NCBI GenBank assembly: GCA_041920505.1
Contig: JBHGXV010000005.1
Span: 20,721-84,720 of the forward strand
From: JBHGXV01 sp041920505
GTDB taxonomy: Bacteria; Bacillota; Bacilli; Brevibacillales; Brevibacillaceae
DNA: 64,000 nucleotides
Direction of reading: 5' to 3'
Of the stretch, positions 59,480 through 64,000 are shown in pieces. Numbering within the stretch: position 1 is the stretch's first letter; the number at the start of each line of letters is the position of its first letter. The translations under genes were made by a program, and so were the position numbers. The notes under the pieces are model-generated. The model saw only the letters and a program-made list of their open reading frames with translations. It did not search any database and was not told the DNA's origin.

Positions 59480-60670
59480 ATGAAAAAGAAGGTTGTCGCA
59501 TCCGTCTTGGTCACCAGCATGCTCGCCTGGAGCTTGATACCGGCCACAACCGGCTGGGCCAGCCAGGCCTCGCTGGACAAGATCAACCGAGAGATCGCAG
59601 AAATCCGAAAGAAACAACAGGAGCACAAGCAAAGCGTACGCACCATAGAAAAGAAGATCAGCGCGATCAAACAGCAACGGGAAGAGTTGGAGGACGAACT
59701 GGTCCAGATCGACGCACGGCGCAACGAGACGCGAAGCAAGATGGACAAACTGGACAAGCAGATCGACGAGACGACGAAAAAGGCGCAGGAAGCGCAGGTT
59801 GCCCTGGATGACGCCAATGAGCGCGTCGCCAAGCGGGAGGGGCTCTTGAAGACGCGGCTGAAGACGATGTACGAGCGCGGTTCCGTCTCCTATCTTGAGG
59901 TGCTTTTGGGTTCGTCCGACTTTGGCGACTTTCTCACCCGCCTAGAGGGACTGCAACTGATCGTGGAGCAGGACTCGAAAATTCTGGAGGAGAACCGCCG
60001 CGATCTGGAGATGATCGAAGCCAAGAAAAAAGAGGTGGAGCAACACCTCGCGGCTCTGGAAAACATGTTTGCCCAAGCGGAAGAACTGAAGGCTGAATTG
60101 GATCGGCAGTATGAGCGGAGTACGACGGTAAAAGCCGCCCTGCAAAAACAGGAGAACGAACTGCACGAAATTCAGGAAGAAGAGGAGCAGAACCTGCTGG
60201 CCCTGGCTGCAGCGGAAGCGTCCAAAGTGGCGGAGCGCCAGCGGCTCATGAGCGTCAGCAGCTACAAGGGCGGTCGTCTGTTCCTGCCTCTGCCCCCAGG
60301 CAGTTTCCGCATCTCCTCCGGGTTCGGCGTGCGCACCGACCCGTTTACCGGCCGCCAGTCGGGGCACAACGGTCTCGACATGGCCGCTCCCAAGGGGACG
60401 GACATTTATGCGGCGGCGGACGGCATCGTCATCGTCGCCGGCCTAGTGCGAGGCTTCGGCAACACGGTGATGATCAAGCACAACGACGAGATCAGCACGC
60501 TGTACGGTCACATCCGCGAGGGCGGCATTTTCGTCAAAGTCGGACAAGCCGTCAAAAAAGGGCAAAAGATTGCCGAAGTGGGTTCCACCGGCCGTTCGAC
60601 GGGCAACCACCTGCACTTTACGGTTTACAAAAACAACGTGGCTGTCGACCCTACTCCGTACCTCCGCTAA
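59480..60670 (+). CDS. Murein hydrolase or activator, coiled coil plus M23 domain (EnvC-like)
   Basis: A 396-residue exported protein. A signal peptide (KKKVVASVLVTSMLAWSLIPATTGWA) is followed by a long coiled coil (about residues 33-250) and a C-terminal M23/LytM domain: SSGFGVRTDPFTGRQSGHNGLDMAAPKGTDIYA with zinc ligands His and Asp, and STGNHLHFTVY with the HxH pair. All ligands are present, so it may be an active endopeptidase rather than a degenerate activator. ftsEX lies directly upstream, matching FtsEX-controlled hydrolases such as CwlO in role. Confidence 0.92.
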   Translation: MKKKVVASVLVTSMLAWSLIPATTGWASQASLDKINREIAEIRKKQQEHKQSVRTIEKKISAIKQQREELEDELVQIDARRNETRSKMDKLDKQIDETTKKAQEAQVALDDANERVAKREGLLKTRLKTMYERGSVSYLEVLLGSSDFGDFLTRLEGLQLIVEQDSKILEENRRDLEMIEAKKKEVEQHLAALENMFAQAEELKAELDRQYERSTTVKAALQKQENELHEIQEEEEQNLLALAAAEASKVAERQRLMSVSSYKGGRLFLPLPPGSFRISSGFGVRTDPFTGRQSGHNGLDMAAPKGTDIYAAADGIVIVAGLVRGFGNTVMIKHNDEISTLYGHIREGGIFVKVGQAVKKGQKIAEVGSTGRSTGNHLHFTVYKNNVAVDPTPYLR

Positions 60671-60758
60671 AACCGCACAGACAAATATTGTGAGCCCGGT
60701 TTGCATACACTAGCTGCATACCTTTTCCAACGGGAGCACAAAGGATGGTGTTACGTAA

Positions 60759-62240
60759 ATGAAATGGAATGGACGTACGGTGTTCGTTCTTGTGCTGGTT
60801 TGCATGATTGCGAGCAGCCTGGGTACGATGGCCGCGGTCAAAGGCACGCCCAGCCTTCCCAATACCGCAGAAGCGGTGGCAACCGCCGGAAATCTGCTCT
60901 CTTTCGGCGGTGGACAAGAGTACCCGAAAGAGTTTGCCAAACTCTACAACGCTTATGAGATCATCAAGAAACAGTATGTCACCGACGTCCCTGACCAGAA
61001 GCTGATTGACGGCGCGATCCAAGGGATGATCGGTTCGCTGGACGATCCGTATTCGGACTACATGGACCCGGTGTCGGCGGATGAGTTCAACTCCTCGCTG
61101 CATTCCTCCTTTCAGGGGATCGGAGCGGAGGTGACGATGCAGAACGGCCGCGTCACCGTTGTTTCCCCGTTTAAAGGTTCGCCCGCCGAGCTGGCCGGTA
61201 TTCGCCCGAATGACCAGATTCTCAGCGTAAACGGTGAGTCGCTGGAAGGGCTGGATCTGCAAAAAGCGGTGATGAAAATCCGCGGCCCGAAAGGCTCGAA
61301 AGCGACCCTGAAAATTCTTCGCCCGGGCGTGACGGAACCGTTGACGATCGTCGTTGTCCGCGACGAGATTCCGATCGAAACCGTCCGCAGCGAAGTGATC
61401 CAAAAAGGCGGACGCACGTTCGGTAAAATGGAGATCAGCCAGTTTGCATCCGACACCGCCAAGCATTTTAACCAGCAGCTTGCCGATTTGGAGAAGCAAG
61501 GGATTCAAGGATTGGTGATCGACGTTCGCGGCAACCCCGGCGGCTATCTGACCGCCGTCAAGGAAATTGGCGAATCGCTGATTCCGCACCACGGCGTGAT
61601 CGTCAAAATCACCTACGGCGACAAGTCAAAAGAAGTGGAAGAGTACCGCTCCAAGGCGGAGGAGGCGAAGCCGTATCCGATCGTCTTGCTGGTGAACGGC
61701 GGCAGCGCCAGCGCTTCCGAGATTCTCGCCGGAGCGTTGAAAGAAAGCGGCGGGTACAAACTGGTCGGCGAGAAGACGTTCGGCAAGGGCACGGTGCAAA
61801 ACACCGTGGAGCTGGAGGACAAGAGCCAGTTGAAGCTGACCATCGCCAAATGGCTGACGCCCAAAGGCGAATGGATTCACAAGAAAGGCATCGAGCCCGA
61901 TTACAAGGTGGAACAGCCGGCGTATTTCAAGGCGACGCAACTGCCGCAGGATAAAGTGCTGGCGCTGGATATGAACGGGGTTGACGTGAAAAACCTGCAA
62001 CTGATCCTCGAAGGGCTGAAGTTGTCGCCGGGGCGCGACGATGGCTATTTCGACGCCAAAACGGAAGCGTCTGTCAAAGAGTTCCAGAAGCAAAACAAAC
62101 TGCCGGTGACCGGCAAGGTGGATCGCGCCACCGCCCAGGCGATGGAACAGGCGCTGCTCAAACAGATTCGCGACCCGCAGAACGACCTGCAATTGCAAAA
62201 GGCACTGGATGTGCTGACTCAGCAACTTCAAGGAAAATAA
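60759..62240 (+). CDS. ctpB: S41 C-terminal processing peptidase with PDZ and peptidoglycan-binding domains
   Basis: A 493-residue membrane-anchored or exported serine protease. An N-terminal hydrophobic segment (about 8-27) leads to a PDZ domain (FQGIGAEVTMQNGRVTVVSPFKGSPAELAGIRPNDQILSVNGES) and the S41 core with catalytic Ser in NGGSASASEILAGAL and Lys in EKTFGKGTVQ. A C-terminal PG_binding_1 domain (NLQLILEGLKLSPGRDDGYFDAKTEASVKEFQKQNKLPVTGKVD) binds the wall. B. subtilis CtpB cleaves SpoIVFA during sporulation; position between ftsEX and the MinJ-like gene agrees. Confidence 0.92.
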   Translation: MKWNGRTVFVLVLVCMIASSLGTMAAVKGTPSLPNTAEAVATAGNLLSFGGGQEYPKEFAKLYNAYEIIKKQYVTDVPDQKLIDGAIQGMIGSLDDPYSDYMDPVSADEFNSSLHSSFQGIGAEVTMQNGRVTVVSPFKGSPAELAGIRPNDQILSVNGESLEGLDLQKAVMKIRGPKGSKATLKILRPGVTEPLTIVVVRDEIPIETVRSEVIQKGGRTFGKMEISQFASDTAKHFNQQLADLEKQGIQGLVIDVRGNPGGYLTAVKEIGESLIPHHGVIVKITYGDKSKEVEEYRSKAEEAKPYPIVLLVNGGSASASEILAGALKESGGYKLVGEKTFGKGTVQNTVELEDKSQLKLTIAKWLTPKGEWIHKKGIEPDYKVEQPAYFKATQLPQDKVLALDMNGVDVKNLQLILEGLKLSPGRDDGYFDAKTEASVKEFQKQNKLPVTGKVDRATAQAMEQALLKQIRDPQNDLQLQKALDVLTQQLQGK

Positions 62241-62285
62241 ACCAAGCGGCTGCGGCAGGGAATTGTTTCTTGTCCGTAGAAATAT

Positions 62286-62316
62286 ACACCATGGCTTAAA
62301 AGCCGTGGTGTTTTTT
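62286..62316 (+). terminator. Intrinsic terminator between ctp and the MinJ-like gene
   Basis: An 11-bp stem with one G-T pair (62286-62296 with 62301-62311), a 4-base loop and six T residues, only 17 bases before the next start codon. Confidence 0.88.
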
Positions 62317-62332
62317 CATGCGAGGTGATCGG

Positions 62333-63619
62333 ATGGCAAACGGTTGGGAGCTTTTTGTGCATGTCTTGTACGGATTGGGACAATTCCTGCTCAATCCGCT
62401 CTTGTATGCATTTGTCCTGTTCGTCTACCTGCATTACCGCAAACAGATGGTGATCGAGCGCCAACTTTTTTCCGTCCGGTTGCATTCGCCGCTGGCCCAG
62501 ACGATCCGCTCGATCGGCATGGGAGTGGCCGGAGGGGCGATCGCCTCCGTGCTGTCCGGGCTGTTGGGCATTGTCGTGCAGGCGACGGACATGTGGATCA
62601 TCTGGTTTCTCGCGATCGGACTGGCGTTGTTCCGCCTGCGTTTTCTTTGTCTGGCGTACGCTGCGGGCGTTTTGACGTTCTTACACAGCATCGCCTCTCT
62701 TTGGCTTGAAGGGCGGCAGATGCAAGGCATCGGCGCTGTCTGGGGCTGGTTTGCGGAAGCGCAGCCGGTTCCGTTGCTGGCGCTGGTGGCGGTGCTTCAT
62801 CTGGTGGAAGCGCTGCTCATTCGCTGGAACGGCGGTCGGGACGCATCGCCGATGTTTGTCGAAGGAAAGCGGGGGCGGATTATCGGGGCCTTTCAGCTTC
62901 ATTCGTTTTGGCTGACGCCGCTTGTTTTGCTGGTGCAGACACCCGTGCCGGGGGAAAACGGCTTTGCCGGGGCGCTTTTTCCTGGTTGGCCGCTGTTTTC
63001 GCCGGAGTCGGCCATTGCTTCACTGGGATTGTTGCTGCTTCCGGCGATGACCGGCTTTTCCGACATCACCCAGACGATGACACCCGAACGAAAAGCGCGG
63101 CAGTTGTCCGGCCAACTGTCTCTCTACTCGTTGGTCTTGTTGCTGTTGGCGTATGTGGCTGTGTGGATTCCGGCGTTGTCGCTGGTCGCGGCGCTGTTTG
63201 CGCTTGTCGGCCACGAGGGGATGTTCTGGTACAGCCAGCGTCGCGAACAACAGGCGCCGCCGTACTTCATCCAGTCGCCTGACGGGGTGAAAGTGATGAC
63301 CGTCATCCCCGGCAGTCCGGCCGAGGAGATGGGCATCCTCCCTGGCGAGGTGATCGTCAAGGTAAACGGCATTCCCGTCCGGGACAAGGAAGAGTTGTAT
63401 CCGGCGCTGCAAGCCAATCCGGCGTTTTGCAAAATGGAAGTCTTGACCTACGAGCGGGAAATCAAATTCGTCCAGTGCGCGGTGTACGCCGGCAATCACC
63501 ACCAGTTGGGGATCATCGTCGTGCCCGACGCGTCCACCCGCTACTTTGTGGACGTGCGCAAGCTGAGCCTGGTCCAGTTGCTCAAAAACCGGATGGAGCG
63601 GCTCAAGCTGGGAGCGTAG
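62333..63619 (+). CDS. minJ: MinJ-like membrane protein with PDZ domain
   Basis: A 428-residue protein with about eight membrane spans across residues 8-310 and a C-terminal cytoplasmic or membrane-proximal PDZ domain (VKMTVIPGSPAEEMGILPGEVIVKVNGIPVRDKEELYPALQANP). In B. subtilis MinJ links DivIVA to MinD to place the division septum, and minJ likewise lies next to ctpB. ATG 62333 was chosen because AGGTGATC, the extended Shine-Dalgarno, lies just before it; ATG 62318 is inside the terminator tail. An insertion sequence follows immediately. Confidence 0.85.
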   Translation: MANGWELFVHVLYGLGQFLLNPLLYAFVLFVYLHYRKQMVIERQLFSVRLHSPLAQTIRSIGMGVAGGAIASVLSGLLGIVVQATDMWIIWFLAIGLALFRLRFLCLAYAAGVLTFLHSIASLWLEGRQMQGIGAVWGWFAEAQPVPLLALVAVLHLVEALLIRWNGGRDASPMFVEGKRGRIIGAFQLHSFWLTPLVLLVQTPVPGENGFAGALFPGWPLFSPESAIASLGLLLLPAMTGFSDITQTMTPERKARQLSGQLSLYSLVLLLLAYVAVWIPALSLVAALFALVGHEGMFWYSQRREQQAPPYFIQSPDGVKVMTVIPGSPAEEMGILPGEVIVKVNGIPVRDKEELYPALQANPAFCKMEVLTYEREIKFVQCAVYAGNHHQLGIIVVPDASTRYFVDVRKLSLVQLLKNRMERLKLGA

Positions 63620-63649
63620 ACAAAAACCCCGCGCGGCCTAACTGGTAAT

Positions 63650-63722
63650 ATCCCCTCATAGTTGATTGTGTTTAGAACCCCACTGTTACAATTGGGTAAA
63701 TGCACAATCGACCAGAGGGGAT
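63650..63722 (+). repeat. Long hairpin that covers the transposase ribosome binding site
   Basis: Outer 8-bp stem (63650-63657 with 63715-63722), inner 9-bp stem (63662-63670 with 63703-63711) with one G-T pair, and a possible small apical stem. The right outer arm is the GAGGGG Shine-Dalgarno of orfA. Confidence 0.7.
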
Positions 63723-63727
63723 TCTTT

Positions 63728-64000
63728 ATGGCTAAAAAGGGACAAACATATAGAGTCTATACGGAAGGGGAAAAATGGAAGCCGTTCGTCTTTACGAGTC
63801 TGGCGTATCTTCCAGAGAAGTCGCCAGAAGATTAGGTATACCTGAAAAAAGGCAGGTGATGGACTGGGTAAAAAAGGTTCGTAATGGGGAGGCACTTACC
63901 GCTTCTCGATCAAATACAGCGTGGAGAAAAGGGCGTCCAAAAACCAAGTTTGCAAGTCTTGAGGAAGAGCTAGCTTATGTAAAGGCGGAGAATGAATATC
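63728..64000 (+). pseudogene. IS3-family transposase OrfA, frameshifted near its start and cut by window end
   Basis: From ATG 63728 the frame reads MAKKGQTYRVYTEGEK and then runs to a stop at codon 37. From 63775 in another frame it continues without a stop as MEAVRLYESGVSSREVARRLG, with KRQVMDWVKKVRNG, KGRPKTKFASLEEELAYVKAENEY, a typical OrfA helix-turn-helix plus leucine-zipper-like end. One A appears to be missing in the run at 63771-63775; restoring it would join both parts. Either the element is inactive, or the second ATG is used, or the missing base is a sequencing error. OrfB would lie beyond the window. Confidence 0.75.

Larger units (their letters stand above)
63640..64000 (+). mobile_element. 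Left part of an IS3-family-like insertion sequence
   Basis: Base composition falls sharply after the MinJ-like gene, and a transposase orfA begins at 63728. The exact left end and inverted repeat cannot be set because the right end lies outside the window; the boundary given is approximate. The short GC-rich stretch at 63625-63638 may be the remnant of the minJ terminator. Confidence 0.7.

Overview
The window is one continuous stretch of a Gram-positive, endospore-former-type chromosome (Bacillota, order Bacillales). The evidence is strong AGGAGG ribosome binding sites, sigma-A, sigma-D and sigma-H type promoters, and gene order that follows the Bacillus subtilis degSU-comF-flagellin-hpf-secA-prfB-ftsEX-ctpB-minJ region. 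Base composition is clearly GC-richer than B. subtilis. With flagellin methylase FliB and the LutABC and arginine blocks, this suggests a Brevibacillus or Alicyclobacillaceae-like genus, but the genus cannot be fixed from the sequence. Nearly everything is on the + strand; the only supported minus-strand gene is an HD-GYP protein at 22.3-23.4 kb. No rRNA, tRNA or CRISPR is seen, and no gene-free stretch exceeds 300 bases.

Layout. 0-3.5 kb: 3' end of metK, a polysaccharide deacetylase, and the DegS-DegU two-component system. 3.5-6.6 kb: a small membrane protein with a fragment-like glycosyltransferase-2 fold, then comFA-comFC (DNA uptake). 6.7-18.4 kb: late flagellar genes yvyF, flgM, flgN, flgK, flgL, a DUF6470-like gene, fliW, csrA, hag, an unknown gene, fliB, flaG, fliD, fliS and fliT. 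These carry four candidate sigma-D promoters with one common geometry and a CsrA site on the hag leader. 18.5-22.2 kb: a MotA/MotB-like pair, an amino-acid ABC binding protein and permease, and a cold-shock gene. 22.3-29.3 kb: HD-GYP, hpf (sigma-H promoter), secA, fabH (FapR-like operator), and prfB with its programmed frameshift. 29.4-35.9 kb: lactate use (GntR regulator, lactate permease, lutABC), a YciI-like protein and a lipoprotein cytochrome c. 36-44.4 kb: argC-argB-argD and carA-carB-argF. 44.5-51.6 kb: a 25-residue peptide gene, DUF5317 and HD-GYP membrane proteins, an efflux-type ABC cassette with a TetR regulator, and a VanW protein. 51.7-57.6 kb: argG-argH, an iron alcohol dehydrogenase, and a YcdB-like exported protein. 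57.8-63.6 kb: ftsE-ftsX, an M23 hydrolase, a ctp protease and a MinJ-like PDZ protein. The window ends in the left part of an IS3-family-like insertion sequence whose first ORF is frameshifted.

How the genes work together. DegSU, FlgM/sigma-D and FliW-CsrA-Hag form the motility control hierarchy. FliS, FliT and FlgN are export chaperones, and FliB may methylate the flagellin. The three arginine promoters (argC, carA, argG) share the same arrangement, with one ARG box over the -35 and another over the -10, so one ArgR repressor should control the whole route from N-acetylglutamate to arginine. FtsEX, the M23 protein, the protease and the MinJ-like protein form a cell-wall and division block.

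The observations I rate highest are a tight same-orientation cluster of five DnaA-box-like 9-mers far from any replication gene (20170-20244), a sigma-D promoter for flgM embedded in a terminator stem, the matched ARG-box promoters, an isolated peptide gene with its own promoter and terminator, and a hairpin that would hide the ribosome binding site of the insertion sequence.
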